Positions 1-10,549 of a DNA stretch of 64,000 nucleotides are shown piece by piece. Under the pieces are notes generated by a model. The model did no database searches, was not told where the DNA came from, and worked only from the letters and a program-made list of their open reading frames with translations. The DNA is taken from contig JAWVWS010001097.1 in assembly GCA_033807775.1 (NCBI GenBank), forward strand, positions 248,001 through 312,000. The letters are read 5' to 3'. The DNA is from Saussurea involucrata (Eukaryota > Streptophyta > Magnoliopsida > Asterales > Asteraceae). The stretch's first letter is position 1, and the number at the start of each line of letters is the position of its first letter. A program made the translations under genes and the position numbers.

Positions 1-180
1 CTACAGTACCAAGTCGCAACTGCCCATTGCGATTTCAACCCAAGTCGCAACTAACTGTTGCGATTCCAAAGCCAAGTCGCAATGGTCTACTGCGACTCCA
101 ACTCCAAGTCGCAATTGCCCATTGCGACAATCATGAATGTCGCAACTCAAGGTTGCGACTTCGATGATATTCAACCAAGT
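1..180. repeat. Cluster of AAGTCGCAA / TTGCGACTT inverted motifs
   Basis: Five direct copies of a GTCGCAA core alternate with five copies of the inverse TTGCGA(C/T), about 15-40 bp apart. Each pair could fold into a short hairpin. The block is CpG-containing within otherwise AT-rich LTR DNA. Confidence 0.7.
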
Positions 181-854
181 ATCAGTCCACTAAATTCATT
201 CTAAACCCAGATTTTTGTACTTTTAATCTATGTTTGTTTATGCCAATTTGCAGATACGTTTAAGGTTATAAACTAAACCTACTCATGTAATCAAACTCCC
301 CAAAACATCTATATTTCATAACAACCCATTTCTTAAACTTATCTAACAATTTATAAACATAATAGTTAAGAATAGTTTACCTTGGATTTCTTTAATTACT
401 TCCAAAATCAACTAAATTCTTTGTTTCTCCTTGCTATTTCTTCTTCTCAAATTCTCTATCTCAAATCTCGGTTTTTCTTTCTCTCAAGCAAACCGAACAC
501 ACACAAGATATGACACATTCATACACTTAGTCACCCACTTAACCTTCTAATGACTTAGTATTTGGACACCCCAACCTTAAACACATGAGTCACTAGCCAT
601 TTTACCCAATGAACCCCCAACTTTAATAAAATGACACCACAACCCTCTAAATTTAAAGACATAACCTAACACACCTCATACATAATTAAAATCATAATAA
701 CTTAATTTATTTACTCTCAAAATAAATCTTTCAACTTTCATCATTTGTATTTTAACCCTATTTGAATTATAATTTCTCTATATAATTCAAGGTTACTCCA
801 AATACCAAAACATTTTATTATTAAAATAATAATAGCAAAATTTAGGATGTTACA
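1..854 (-). repeat. Partial LTR of a Ty3-type element, cut by the window start
   Basis: Read on the minus strand, the sequence starts TGTAACATCC at 854, a common plant Ty3 LTR start, and runs off the left window edge. The break lies exactly inside the protease start of Copia-1, which shows an insertion point; the flank on the right is CCAAG. Positions 1-180 hold about five pairs of AAGTCGCAA and its inverse TTGCGACTT, forming short potential hairpins. The remainder is AT-rich and has no coding sequence. It could be a solo LTR or one end of a full element. Confidence 0.55.
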
Positions 855-921
855 CCAAGCAACATCATCATCCTGCACATAAACAGATTAGGATATTAGT
901 GGTACATAATTCAAATTTGAA

Positions 922-1812
922 TTACAAACCAAAGTCAAGAAACTGACCTTGCCGTGGGTTTTGATCCTTGGATCCTTGCCCAACACCACTTGTGCTTGCT
1001 CCACCTTTATTCTTGACAACCCGACAATCCCGCTTGAGATGGCCGGTCATCCCACATGTCCAACAGGTTAATTTAACCTTCTTGTTGGACCCTTTCTTGG
1101 CTTCGTTGAACTTTTGTTTTCCCTTGAAATTATTAGTCTTTCTCTCTTCCACCATGTTCACCGAAGGTGCAGAAACCTCCTTTACTTTAGGTTTCTCAGC
1201 CTCTTGCGCCCGAAGAGATTCCTCTATGCGCAAGTGACTACCGAGTTGCACAATAGACAACTCTTCCTTCTTATGTTTCAACATGTGTTTAAAGTCTTTC
1301 CAAGAGGGAGGCAATTTATCAATTATGCTCGATACGGAGATGGATTCGTCCATCTTCATATTGTGTTGAGCATATTGGCCTAAAATGCGAAGTATCTCAT
1401 TGAATTGCTCCATCACCGGCCTTGAGTCCACCATCTTGTAATTGTTGAAATTACAAACCAGGAACTTCTTACTAGAAGCATCCTCCGCCATGTATTTGGA
1501 CTCGAGAGAGTCCCATAGCTCTTTGGAGGATTCCACATTTTGATAGATATCGAAGAGGGAGTCACACATACCGTTCAAGATGTGGCCACGATAGATGTAG
1601 TCGTCATTCTCCCACTTGCCGCGACGCCGGGTAACCTCCAACGTCTCGTTCTCCATCAGCTCCGGTATCGGGGTGCTTAGTACATACGCCACCTTCAAAG
1701 TTGTCAATAAGAAGTGCATCTTCTTCTGCCATCTATGGAAGTCTACGCCTTCAAACTTCTCAAGTTTCGTGAACTTGGAAGTCATGTCTCTTACAGTTTG
1801 ATCATTCGCCAT
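922..1812 (-). CDS. Copia-1 gag polyprotein (UBN2-type, one zinc knuckle)
   Basis: About 296 residues from the ATG at 1812; the reading frame extends six codons further upstream but only from a TTG. The N-terminal two thirds is a copia gag of the UBN2/DUF4219 type, with KFEGVDFHRWQKKMHFLL near residues 17-34 and LPPSWKDFKHMLKHKKEEL further on. A single CCHC zinc knuckle (CWTCGMTGHLKRDC) lies near residue 250 and should bind the element RNA in the capsid. The frame closes at a TAA just before the protease region, so either the original gag-pol frame is broken here or gag is expressed separately. The protein resembles copia gags very common in Asteraceae, from memory. Confidence 0.85.
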   Translation of the reverse strand: MANDQTVRDMTSKFTKLEKFEGVDFHRWQKKMHFLLTTLKVAYVLSTPIPELMENETLEVTRRRGKWENDDYIYRGHILNGMCDSLFDIYQNVESSKELWDSLESKYMAEDASSKKFLVCNFNNYKMVDSRPVMEQFNEILRILGQYAQHNMKMDESISVSSIIDKLPPSWKDFKHMLKHKKEELSIVQLGSHLRIEESLRAQEAEKPKVKEVSAPSVNMVEERKTNNFKGKQKFNEAKKGSNKKVKLTCWTCGMTGHLKRDCRVVKNKGGASTSGVGQGSKDQNPRQGQFLDFGL

Positions 1813-1844
1813 CTCTCTCGCGATAAGCAAATATCTCTTACGAT

Positions 1845-2522
1845 TGTTGGAGGAATTCGAAAATTGGGGAGAGAAATAGATGTAGAATAACTTGGATAAA
1901 CGCAGAGATCGCGTGAGAGCTCGCTTTCCGTAAGAGATATTTCGACCCTATATGCCTGGGTATCACGAAATTCTCTAGGGGATAATCTCTTTGTTTCGGT
2001 GTCTCGATTAAGGCACTAATCGATTCATACTTATACACCTTTAGAGAATCGTAACCTACATTGTATTGAACCAGGAAATAATCTCTCATTTAATGAGATT
2101 TGATTGTGGACTTAATGACGTCGGTTACAAAAAACGGGAGTTACAAAGTGAGAAAACATCCCTGACGCCGGCGCTACTTCCCGTGCTAGATAAGTAGCCC
2201 CAAAAGGAGCGCGGGCAACAGGCGCTACTTCCCGCGCTAGATAAGTAGCCCCAAAAGGAGCGCGGGCAACATTCCAGAGCTTGGGGCTACTTCCCGCGCT
2301 AGATAAGTAGCGCCACAAGTGGCCCCGATGCCCAGCTCAAGAAACCACTTTGTAACTTGTCGATTTTAACCGTCCAACAATCCCGGGTTTTAGTTAGCTT
2401 ACACGAGTGTGCACTCCACACCTCCTAACTCATGTTATAGCTTAGCTACCAACCCCATTATTACCTTTGTGAATCCAACTACACAAAATGGACCGATGAT
2501 TTCACTAAAATCACCAACAAGT
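1845..2522 (-). repeat. Putative Copia-1 5' LTR
   Basis: On the minus strand it begins TGTTGGTGATTTTAG at 2522 and ends CCTCCAACA at 1845, a TG...CA unit of 678 bp. The first 125 bp are closely similar to a fragment at 32132-32257. No second LTR is in the window, so both ends are inferred from the terminal dinucleotides and this similarity. Confidence 0.55.
2165..2312. repeat. Hairpin-forming tandem repeat in the Copia-1 LTR
   Basis: About 2.7 copies of a roughly 54 bp unit. Each unit contains GCTACTT...GCGCTAGAT..AAGTAGC, an inverted repeat that could fold, followed by a GC-rich GAGCGCGGGCAAC segment. It stands out in AT-rich surroundings. Confidence 0.75.
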
Positions 2523-3364
2523 ATTGATCAAGTAATTAACATTAAAAGCGGTACATAAAGCTTCATTAATTGTTTTTAAGAGATTTTAAGTAATTAGCAT
2601 TAAATAGCGATACATGAAGCTTCATTAGTTGTTTTTAAGAGTTTTTCATAAATGTTTTATAATATAGTATAGATATTTTGTAAATAACAATACATATTTA
2701 GTTTACATATTTAAAATTAATTTTATATGTCATCCTTTTTTGTTTTATATTGTTGCACGGTAATTATTTTTTATGAATAAGTAGAAAAAGAGTGAGAGGA
2801 GGAAAAGAAATGATGTCATTTTCAAAATATTTATGTGTTTTAATATTGAACTCATTTTTAATATATTACGAAAAAATTATATTGATATAATTTATAAAAG
2901 AAAGTAATGCATTCTTTAATGTGTTTTAACTAACATATAATTATATATACTAATAAGATAAGAGTATAAAATAAAAATATAATATAAAACAAGTTAAGTA
3001 AATAATTATTAAACTGTTGTGTTTCAAAACAAAAACTATAAAGGTATAAGTTGTAAGTATTAAAAATAATTTGGGAAATTAATTGTTTTATTCATTTTTT
3101 GATGGTGATTTAACTTTTTAGTCACATTCTCTCTAAAATTACCAAAATAGCACGAGATCCGTAATTACGAACCTACCTTTAAAAAAGGAATCTGATTGAT
3201 TTTCCACTTTTTATTTACATGTTGTGGACCTAGGTCAATTTTTTTTAAGAAAAGTCGATCAAATTTGAATTTTTTTGGGTGTTTTTGAGGTAGAACCGTA
3301 ATTGCGGACCTGATGCTATTTCAGTCATAGTAAGAAAAAAGTAGCTAGGAGGTGAAACCACTAT
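2523..3364. other. AT-rich intergenic stretch with one short tandem duplication
   Basis: No credible coding sequence. A 58-bp unit starting AAGTAATTA(A/G)CATTAAA is duplicated in tandem at 2530-2645 with several substitutions. The rest is AT-rich and gives no recognisable element. Confidence 0.6.
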
Positions 3365-3556
3365 CAAAAAATGGCTGGCGTGTTGGCAAGGGCTTGGGGG
3401 GATGTGGTGGAATATCCCATCCACCCCGGGTTCGAGTCCAGACGTCAGCATTTTGTGGTCAGGCTTAGTCTCAGACGTTCGCTTTGTTTGTTTGTTTCCA
3501 AATTGCCAAGGATGTAGTCTAGGCAAAGCCTAGATGAACCTTATCCAAAAAAATTA
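3365..3556 (+). mobile_element. tRNA-derived SINE
   Basis: The segment starts near GGCTGGCGTGTTGGCAAGGG and carries a perfect RNA polymerase III B box, GGTTCGAGTCC, at 3429-3439. An A-box-like TGGCAAGGGCTTGG lies about 50 bp upstream. A non-tRNA body follows and ends in ATCCAAAAAAA. Size, promoter spacing and A-rich tail fit plant SINEs. Clean target duplications were not identified. Confidence 0.7.
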
Positions 3557-3710
3557 GGTTCCCAAATAATTTCATAATATTCATGATATATTATAATGTG
3601 GTTAAATCTAAAACCATTTAATATTGAACTGATTTTGAAAAATTGACGATATACATATAATAGTGTAATTTGGTAAAGAAGAAAAATATTTTTTTCACAT
3701 ACTTAGTTAA

Positions 3711-3715
3711 TATAT
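3711..3715. repeat. Target site duplication of Copia-2, left copy (TATAT)
   Basis: TATAT immediately precedes the left LTR; the same five bases follow the right LTR at 11857-11861. Confidence 0.85.
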
Positions 3716-5023
3716 TGTTGGACAACCTAAGGGGGGGGGTAAGGTTGTATTTAAAATCTTTTTCTTTCAAAAAATTCTTTGAACAAATAAATACAGAATA
3801 AATAAAGCAGAGATAAATAAATAAGTATACAACAATTATATAAAAAGATATAATTTAAATGCACAGCGGAAATGTAAATAGATAAGGGAAAGAGAATACT
3901 TGACAACGGTATTTTTAAAGTGGTTCACCAAACACAAAGTTGGCTAGTCCACCTCGAGAAAATAACACTTCTCGGAGATCCAATACGAAACGTGTTCTTT
4001 ACGGTAGAAACACAAACCTTAATACAACAAACGCGAAACACTCTTCTTTGAGAGATTAATGTGGATCACTCACTCTAAATCAAACACTTACAAGAGGGTA
4101 TAAATTTTAATATGAATAAGCACTCTTGAATAAGGTTTATCACTTGTATATTTTTAGAGAGTTTGATCACTTGAGTTGTGTTGCTGATTCAACTAATCGA
4201 GAGATTTTAATCTGCTATCAACTCAAGATTTCTTGCTCAAAAATTAATTTTATCAGTTTAAGTGATTTAGTGTGAGTAAGAAAGCAGCAGAATAATAATC
4301 AAATGCTGAGGGAGAATTTATTGCTGAAGTTTGGTGTAGCATTGAAGGCTGCTGGATGCTTGTATTTATACTGGATGATCATCAGTCTTGAGAGTTTTCG
4401 CGGTATACCGCCAAACCATCGCGGTATACCTGCGTCAGAAAAAGACACTGCAAGGAGAAAGTCAACCTGCAAAAGATCAACGGCTACAAGTACCCGCGGT
4501 ATACCGCGTTGCACATGGCGGTATACCGCCTGAAAAAGTTGCTGACAATAGAAGCTTCACATGCAGAAGATGTGACGGGTGAATAGTGTCGCGGTATACC
4601 GCGAAGACCTTGGCGGTATACCGCCTGAAGTATTGTCCAATGAGAGCATGGCAACGCAGGGTTACTTCGGCTGAACCTCTTTTTGCAGTTGATGAACAGT
4701 GACAGAGATTAGATTTAAATAATATAACATATATATATTATATATATTTGATTCAAATATATTTATATAGATACGAAATATCCAAGTGATAAAATATTTT
4801 AGGGTGTTTATCATTTTAAAATAAAATGACGAAACTCTTCAGACTTGGATTCTTCAGATAAAAAATTATCGAGATCATTTAAATATCTGCACACTCAGAT
4901 AAAATATTAGATAACAAAATAATGCGGTGTGTTTTGTAATCATCAAAATAAATATGGAGATGTGATTTTATGTGTACCAAAAATATATCATAATATTTAA
5001 AGCTGGGTACACTTGCACCAACA
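3716..5023 (-). repeat. Copia-2 3' LTR (left)
   Basis: 1308 bp, bounded by TGTTGGACAACC and TTGCACCAACA. Contains six copies of GCGGTATACC between 4399 and 4627, most of them the perfect palindrome GCGGTATACCGC. Confidence 0.93.
4396..4628. repeat. Palindrome cluster GCGGTATACCGC in the Copia-2 LTR
   Basis: Six occurrences of GCGGTATACC; five extend to the 12-bp self-complementary form. The same cluster recurs in the right LTR at about 11230-11461. Confidence 0.85.
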
Positions 5024-5186
5024 ATCTCCCCCTTTTTGATGATGACAAACACAACGCTAAACACGAGAGCATACTCGGTTTCTCTCCCCCTTTTGTCGAA
5101 GCAAAAAGGGTTTAAGAAAGTCGCTTATGCTCCCCCTCGAAAGATGCTCCCCCTCAAAAAATGAAATATTTGAGAGTTAGTATGTA

Positions 5187-8100
5187 TCAAGGGTTATACT
5201 CAAGCATGCCTAAACCAAGTCTTAATTTAAAGAACGCCTTCTTGTTTAGAGCTTTAGTGAAAATATCGGCCAAATTATCTTCCGAATCAACCTTTTCAAG
5301 CACGATTTTGCCTTTTTGAACATTATCTCGTAAAAAATGATGTCTCAATTCAATATGTTTGGTACGAGAATGCAAAACGGGATTTTTACTTAAGTTTATG
5401 GCACTTGAGTTATCACACATAATTGGAATTTTGGTTAGGTGTACCTCAAAATCGGTAAGTGTGTGTTTCATCCATAGGACTTGAGCACATGCTCTTGCGG
5501 CGGCTACATATTCCGCTTCGGTGGTAGACAAAGCTACGGATTGTTGTTTCTTAGAGAACCAAGATACAAGTGAGAGACCTATAAAGGCACATACCCCACT
5601 AGTACTTTTTCGGTCAACAATAGATCCACCAAGATCGGAATCGGCAAAACACGTTACTTCTAACTCGGGTTGCTTTGCGTACCATAAGCCAAGATTAGTA
5701 GTACCTCGTAAATATCGAAAAATACGCTTGACAGCTTCATAGTGAGATTGTTTAGGTGAAGATTGAAAACGAGCACATAAACATACACTAAACATAATGT
5801 CAGGTCTACTAGCAGTTAAATATAATAAACTACCAATCATACCACGATAAATCTTTTCATTAAAATCGTTTCCCTCCTCGTCACGAGATAATTGCAAATT
5901 TGTGGTCATTGGAGTTTCAACGGGTTTGACATTTTCAAAGTTAAACTTTTTCAACATATCTTTACAATATTTAGATTGACTAATAAAAATACCAGTTTCA
6001 CATTGTTTTATTTGCAATCCTAAGAAGTATTTTAACTCTCCCATCATGCTCATTTCAAATTCGCTTGTCATTTTCGCAGAAAATTCATTACACAGTTTTT
6101 CATTAGTGGAACCAAAAATAATATCATCAACATATACTTGCACAACCACAATATCATTTTGAACATATTTCACAAATAAAGTATTATCAATTTTACCCAT
6201 AATATAACCACTAACAATTAAAAAGGTTTTTAATCTATCATACCACGCACGCGGAGCCTGCTTTAAACCATAAAGCGCCTTTTTTAATTTATAAACATGT
6301 GTCGGGTTTTCAAAACTTTCAAAACCGGGAGGTTGAGAAACGTATACCTCCTCATTTATAATACCATTTAAGAAAGCACTTTTAACATCCATTTGAAATA
6401 ACTTAAAATCTTTAGCATTTGCAAAAGCGAGAAGCATTCGAATAGACTCCAACCTTGCAACCGGTGCAAAGGTTTCGTCATAATCTATACCTTCTTGTTG
6501 ACTGTACCCCTTGGCAACTAAACGTGCCTTGTTTCGTGTGACTCCACCGTTCTCGTCTACCTTGTTTCGGAAGACCCATCTTGTGCCAATAATGGTTTGA
6601 CTACTAGGGCTAGGCACTAAGTCCCACACATCATTCCTAGTAAATTGGTTTAACTCATCTTGCATGGCCAATATCCAATCCTCATCACCTAAAGCTTCAT
6701 CTATGGTTTTAGGTTCTATGGTTGAGATAAAGGCATGGAAAGCACAATGGGTAAGGATTTGTGATCTAGTTGTCCTTTGGTTTAGGTCACCTATAATTTG
6801 ATCTACGGGATGGCCTCGAGCGGTTCTAAGGTTAGGATCATCTATACCTTGTGGAATAAAGCATGGAGGGGCATCACTAGATTCAATATTATTTGTGGAA
6901 GGTTGGGTACCTAAATCCAAGGTACTAAGTTGTTGGGCTAAGACATCTCCTTCACAAACATTGTCATTTGCTAAGGGTGCACTCGGTTTGGGAGGACTCT
7001 CGTCAAAGCTAACATTAAGGGATTCTTCCACTACCATGGTCTCCTTATTTAGGATTCTATAGGCTTTGCTATTCCAAGAATAACCTAGGAACACTCCCTC
7101 ATAGGCTTTGGGGTCAAATTTGGTTAGGTAGGATTTGGTGTTTAAAATGAAACATTTACAACCAAAAACTTTTAGGTGAGCTAGGGAAGGTTTTCTACCT
7201 CGGTAAAGTTCATAGGGTGTCTTATTTAGGATACCTCTAATTAGGACACGGTTAAGCACATAGGTCGCGGTAGCAACGGCATCACACCAAAACTTTTGGG
7301 GAACTTGATGTTCGTTTAGCATAGTTCTACTCATTTCTTGCAACGTTCGATTTTTCCTTTCAACAACCCCGTTAGATTGAGGAGTTCGAGGAGCCGAAAA
7401 GTTATGAGTTATACCATGTTTATCACAAAAGGCACCAAATTGTACATCATTATCGAATTCTCGTCCATGGTCCGTACGTATGGAAACAATCGTACAACCT
7501 TGTTGGTTTTGAATTCGTTTTCCCAAAATTTTAAACTTTTCAAAAGCCTCATTTTTATGTCTCAAAAATAAAGTCCAAGTATAACGGGAATAATCATCCA
7601 CAATAACCAAAGTATAAAAATTTCCTCCAAAACTTTGAACAGCCATCGGGCCAAAAAGATCCATATGTAAAAGTTCTAAAACTCTTTGAGTAGAAATAAC
7701 ATTTTTTGATTTATGAGAAACGTGATGTTGTTTGCCGACACGACAAGCATCACAAAAATGATTATCAAACTTTAATTTTGGCAGGTCACTCACAAGCTCC
7801 TTATTTTTTAAGTTTTGCATTAATCTTAGATTAGCGTGACCTAAACGCCTATGCCATAAAGTAGAAACATCATTAATAGAAGATAAGCATACATTATCAG
7901 ATACAACAGTTTTACAAATATATAAATTTCCTTTTACAAAGCCATTTAAAAGAACTTTGCCATTTTTTATGATTTTACAAGAATCTTCTTCGAAGACAAC
8001 AGTTGTATTATTTTTACACAATTGGCGAACACTCAACAAATTAAAATGTAAATTATCAACATGATTAACATTAAGAAATTGAACATTATTGCAAGAGACT

Positions 8101-8237
8101 GTACCTCTACCAATTATATTTCCTTTGGAGTTTCCTCCAAAAATTACCTGTCCACCATCACATGACTTATATGATGAAAAGAGATTATTGTTTCCGGTCA
8201 TGTGACGTGTGCAACCACTATCGAGTATCCAGTCCAT
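5187..8237 (-). CDS. pol: Copia-2 pol polyprotein (PR, INT, RT, RNase H)
   Basis: 1016 residues, uninterrupted, with all expected catalytic positions. The aspartic protease motif (ILDSGCTRHMTG) is at residues 4-15. The GAG-pre-integrase HHCC zinc region lies around 128-172. The integrase core has D193, D256 and E293. RT_2 covers about 540-780 with YVDD at 702-705. RNase H starts near 865 (ADSD) and includes TTEAEYVA near 900. The protease motif starts almost at the first Met, so most of the normal linker and protease N-terminus is missing from this frame. A TAG lies five codons upstream in the same frame (8250-8252). The polymerase could be functional if expressed from a joined or recoded transcript. 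Confidence 0.92.
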   Translation of the reverse strand: MDWILDSGCTRHMTGNNNLFSSYKSCDGGQVIFGGNSKGNIIGRGTVSCNNVQFLNVNHVDNLHFNLLSVRQLCKNNTTVVFEEDSCKIIKNGKVLLNGFVKGNLYICKTVVSDNVCLSSINDVSTLWHRRLGHANLRLMQNLKNKELVSDLPKLKFDNHFCDACRVGKQHHVSHKSKNVISTQRVLELLHMDLFGPMAVQSFGGNFYTLVIVDDYSRYTWTLFLRHKNEAFEKFKILGKRIQNQQGCTIVSIRTDHGREFDNDVQFGAFCDKHGITHNFSAPRTPQSNGVVERKNRTLQEMSRTMLNEHQVPQKFWCDAVATATYVLNRVLIRGILNKTPYELYRGRKPSLAHLKVFGCKCFILNTKSYLTKFDPKAYEGVFLGYSWNSKAYRILNKETMVVEESLNVSFDESPPKPSAPLANDNVCEGDVLAQQLSTLDLGTQPSTNNIESSDAPPCFIPQGIDDPNLRTARGHPVDQIIGDLNQRTTRSQILTHCAFHAFISTIEPKTIDEALGDEDWILAMQDELNQFTRNDVWDLVPSPSSQTIIGTRWVFRNKVDENGGVTRNKARLVAKGYSQQEGIDYDETFAPVARLESIRMLLAFANAKDFKLFQMDVKSAFLNGIINEEVYVSQPPGFESFENPTHVYKLKKALYGLKQAPRAWYDRLKTFLIVSGYIMGKIDNTLFVKYVQNDIVVVQVYVDDIIFGSTNEKLCNEFSAKMTSEFEMSMMGELKYFLGLQIKQCETGIFISQSKYCKDMLKKFNFENVKPVETPMTTNLQLSRDEEGNDFNEKIYRGMIGSLLYLTASRPDIMFSVCLCARFQSSPKQSHYEAVKRIFRYLRGTTNLGLWYAKQPELEVTCFADSDLGGSIVDRKSTSGVCAFIGLSLVSWFSKKQQSVALSTTEAEYVAAARACAQVLWMKHTLTDFEVHLTKIPIMCDNSSAINLSKNPVLHSRTKHIELRHHFLRDNVQKGKIVLEKVDSEDNLADIFTKALNKKAFFKLRLGLGMLEYNP

Positions 8238-8576
8238 ATCAAGGTCAATCTACAATAATGAAGATGTAACTTTTATGGTCCCCATTTCTCGTGGGTCCTT
8301 GACAATTAGTTTCAAAAGTCAACCAATATGCATATATATTAAGTCAAACAGAATATATATATATATAATATATTACACAATATATAATACATCAAACCAT
8401 ATTAATATATATATATAACACATTAAACAAACAAAGTATATATATATAAGAATTAAAAGAATTAAATAAAATGTATATATATATGTGCAGTACGTATGTA
8501 TATATATATATGAATAGTATAAAAAGTACAAATAACAATATTTTACTATAATATATAACACATATACATAACACAT
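8238..8576. other. AT-microsatellite gap between gag and pol of Copia-2
   Basis: 339 bp separate the gag stop from the pol Met. About 8310-8565 is dominated by (AT)n tracts broken by short unique sequence. The DNA next to pol still reads like linker in the pol frame but has a TAG at 8250-8252. The microsatellite may have expanded inside a once continuous gag-pol frame, or it may mark a spliced intron-like segment. Confidence 0.6.
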
Positions 8577-10487
8577 TTAAAACCATAAACGCATACCACC
8601 GGGATTATCATTACTAAACATTCCTTTTGGAATCCATTTATTTACCATTTTAATTTTGCGATTATATTTGTCATACACATAAAAACAAGCATTTACATTC
8701 GCATTATTATTAGGTTTAGAATATTTATCATGATACATGCGAGCATACGGTTTTCTCGTATTATAATTTACATTATTTATTTTACGCACATACGGAGGTT
8801 TTTGCACATATTGATTTCTTGTATTTACTTTAGGTGATTCATAAAATCTTTTGATGGGTATACATGAACATTTATCAACACAAGTATTGGAACCAATGCC
8901 TTTTCTACATTTTATACGGTTAGGCATATTAAGCATGTTAAGAACCTTTTTATTACTACTTTCAAAGGCTTTAGCTAGCATGTTATCTTTTTCATATGAA
9001 GCACATTTAGCCTTTAAGCATGTAATCTCATTCTCAAGAATATCACATTTTGTACAAATAATATTTTCATGTGATTTTTTATTTAAGCATGCAATTTCTT
9101 TATTTAAAGCATCACAAGATTTACAAAAATCTTTTTCTCCTAATTTAGTTTCTAATTTAGCAATTATATCCATATCATTTTCAGATTTTTGTTTAACATT
9201 TTTTATTTCCTTTTTACATGTATTTACAGTTTCTTTTAACATAGCATTCTCATCTTGGAAACGATTTGCAAGAGCGGCCATTTTATGAAAAGATTCATAT
9301 AATTCTTCAAGATTATTTTCATTATCACTTTCATAATCACTATCGTAATCCGAGTAAGAAGATTTTACCTCGTCGTCGCTATCGGCCATAAGACAAATGG
9401 CTTGATAGTCATCTTCTTCTTCACTCTCGCTCCACGCGCCTCCAATGAAGGCTTTCTCCTTCTTCTTTTGGAATTTGTTCTTTTTCGGACATTCATTGGC
9501 GTAGTGGTCTTTGTCACCACATGAGTAGCAAAAGCCTCTCTTTGGCTTAGCTTTATCGTCTTCACTCGAGTCGCCATTTTTCTTAACTTTTTCGTCTCGT
9601 TTATGGAACTTACGACATCGATTATCACCACCACGACGGTAGTTACCGTTTCTTTGAAATCTGCCATTGTTAGAAAATTTATTATTATTATTAAGAAATT
9701 TGGAAAAGTTTCTTACCAACATGGCGACTTCATCGAGAGTTTCGGATGGATCTTTCGAGGAGCTAGCTTTCTCCTTTTTCTTCTCATCTTTTGGTGTTGA
9801 GACATTGAGAGCGATTGATTTCTTTTTAACTTGCTCCCGATCTTTGTTTCTTTTAAGTGCAATTTCATGCACTTTAAGATTACCGATCAAGTCATCTATC
9901 TTCATTATGGAAAGGTCACGGGAGTCTTCTAAAGATGTTATCTTTTGCATCCACTCGGAAGGAAGGGCTCGTAGGATTTTCCTTATATAGTCCTCGTTAG
10001 GATAAGTGCGATCCAAACCTTTCAAAGTAGTCACAATAAGGTTAAATCTTTTAAACATTGAGTCAATTGACTCATCTTGTTTCATTTCGAATAGTTCATA
10101 ATCGTGAACTAAAATATTCACTTTACTAGATTTAACCTCCGTGTTTCCACGATGAGTATTATTTAAACTTTCCCATATTTGATTTGCAGTTTTATATGTA
10201 TATACTCTTTCAATCTCATCAGTTGTTAAAGCAGCATATAATATATTCTTAGCTTCGAAGTTTAAACAAAAATGAGCTTCATCAGAAGTAGTCCAGTCAT
10301 CTATAGGTTTATCAATATAAACATCATCTTTCACAATGGTGGGTTTAAAATTCCCTTTTTCTATAATATTCCAAATCTTTTGATTTTTGCCACGCACGTG
10401 ACATTCAAATAGCTCGGCCCAAATGCCAAACTTTTCAGTATCTATCAAAGGAGGTTTTGAAAACACGATATTAGTTTGTTGAGCCAT
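8577..10487 (-). CDS. gag: Copia-2 gag protein
   Basis: 636 residues from the ATG at 10487, about 50 bp inside the primer site. Residues 10-210 form a copia gag core (DUF4219/UBN2-like, with FGIWAELFECHVRG and ALPSEWMQKI). A lysine- and asparagine-rich linker follows. The CCHC zinc knuckle (CYSCGDKDHYANEC) is at 320-333. A long acidic and coiled-coil-like region with CxxC pairs (about 370-520) precedes a basic C-terminus. Gag should form the virus-like particle and package element RNA. It ends with its own stop before the AT-rich gap. Confidence 0.9.
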   Translation of the reverse strand: MAQQTNIVFSKPPLIDTEKFGIWAELFECHVRGKNQKIWNIIEKGNFKPTIVKDDVYIDKPIDDWTTSDEAHFCLNFEAKNILYAALTTDEIERVYTYKTANQIWESLNNTHRGNTEVKSSKVNILVHDYELFEMKQDESIDSMFKRFNLIVTTLKGLDRTYPNEDYIRKILRALPSEWMQKITSLEDSRDLSIMKIDDLIGNLKVHEIALKRNKDREQVKKKSIALNVSTPKDEKKKEKASSSKDPSETLDEVAMLVRNFSKFLNNNNKFSNNGRFQRNGNYRRGGDNRCRKFHKRDEKVKKNGDSSEDDKAKPKRGFCYSCGDKDHYANECPKKNKFQKKKEKAFIGGAWSESEEEDDYQAICLMADSDDEVKSSYSDYDSDYESDNENNLEELYESFHKMAALANRFQDENAMLKETVNTCKKEIKNVKQKSENDMDIIAKLETKLGEKDFCKSCDALNKEIACLNKKSHENIICTKCDILENEITCLKAKCASYEKDNMLAKAFESSNKKVLNMLNMPNRIKCRKGIGSNTCVDKCSCIPIKRFYESPKVNTRNQYVQKPPYVRKINNVNYNTRKPYARMYHDKYSKPNNNANVNACFYVYDKYNRKIKMVNKWIPKGMFSNDNPGGMRLWF

Positions 10488-10535
10488 TTAGAAGAATAAG
10501 AGAGAAAAAATATGCAGAATATTTTTGAAAGACCT

Positions 10536-10547
10536 GCTCTGATACCA
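10536..10547 (-). other. Copia-2 primer binding site (initiator tRNA-Met)
   Basis: The minus strand reads TGGTATCAGAGC next to the 5' LTR. This complements the 3' end of plant initiator tRNA-Met and primes minus-strand DNA synthesis. Confidence 0.9.
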
Positions 10548-10549
10548 AA

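Larger units (their letters stand above)
855..2522 (-). mobile_element. Copia-1: 5' part of a Ty1/copia element (LTR, gag, start of protease)
   Basis: Reading down the minus strand there is a putative 5' LTR (2522 to 1845), a short leader, a gag ORF (1812 to 922), and then codons for VQDDDVAW at about 878-855. These codons are the conserved entry to the copia protease. At that point the Ty3 LTR interrupts the element. The rest of pol must lie to the left of the window or be lost. No tRNA-iMet primer site follows the LTR, unlike the other copia elements here, so a different primer is likely. Confidence 0.7.

Noticed and set aside
3385..3445. tRNA gene
   Set aside because: Only the internal promoter boxes are tRNA-like; no complete cloverleaf can be formed. 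It is a SINE head.
4303..4582. Short open frames in the Copia-2 LTR, repeated at 11136-11415
   Set aside because: They fall across the GCGGTATACCGC cluster on both strands and repeat only because the LTR is repeated.
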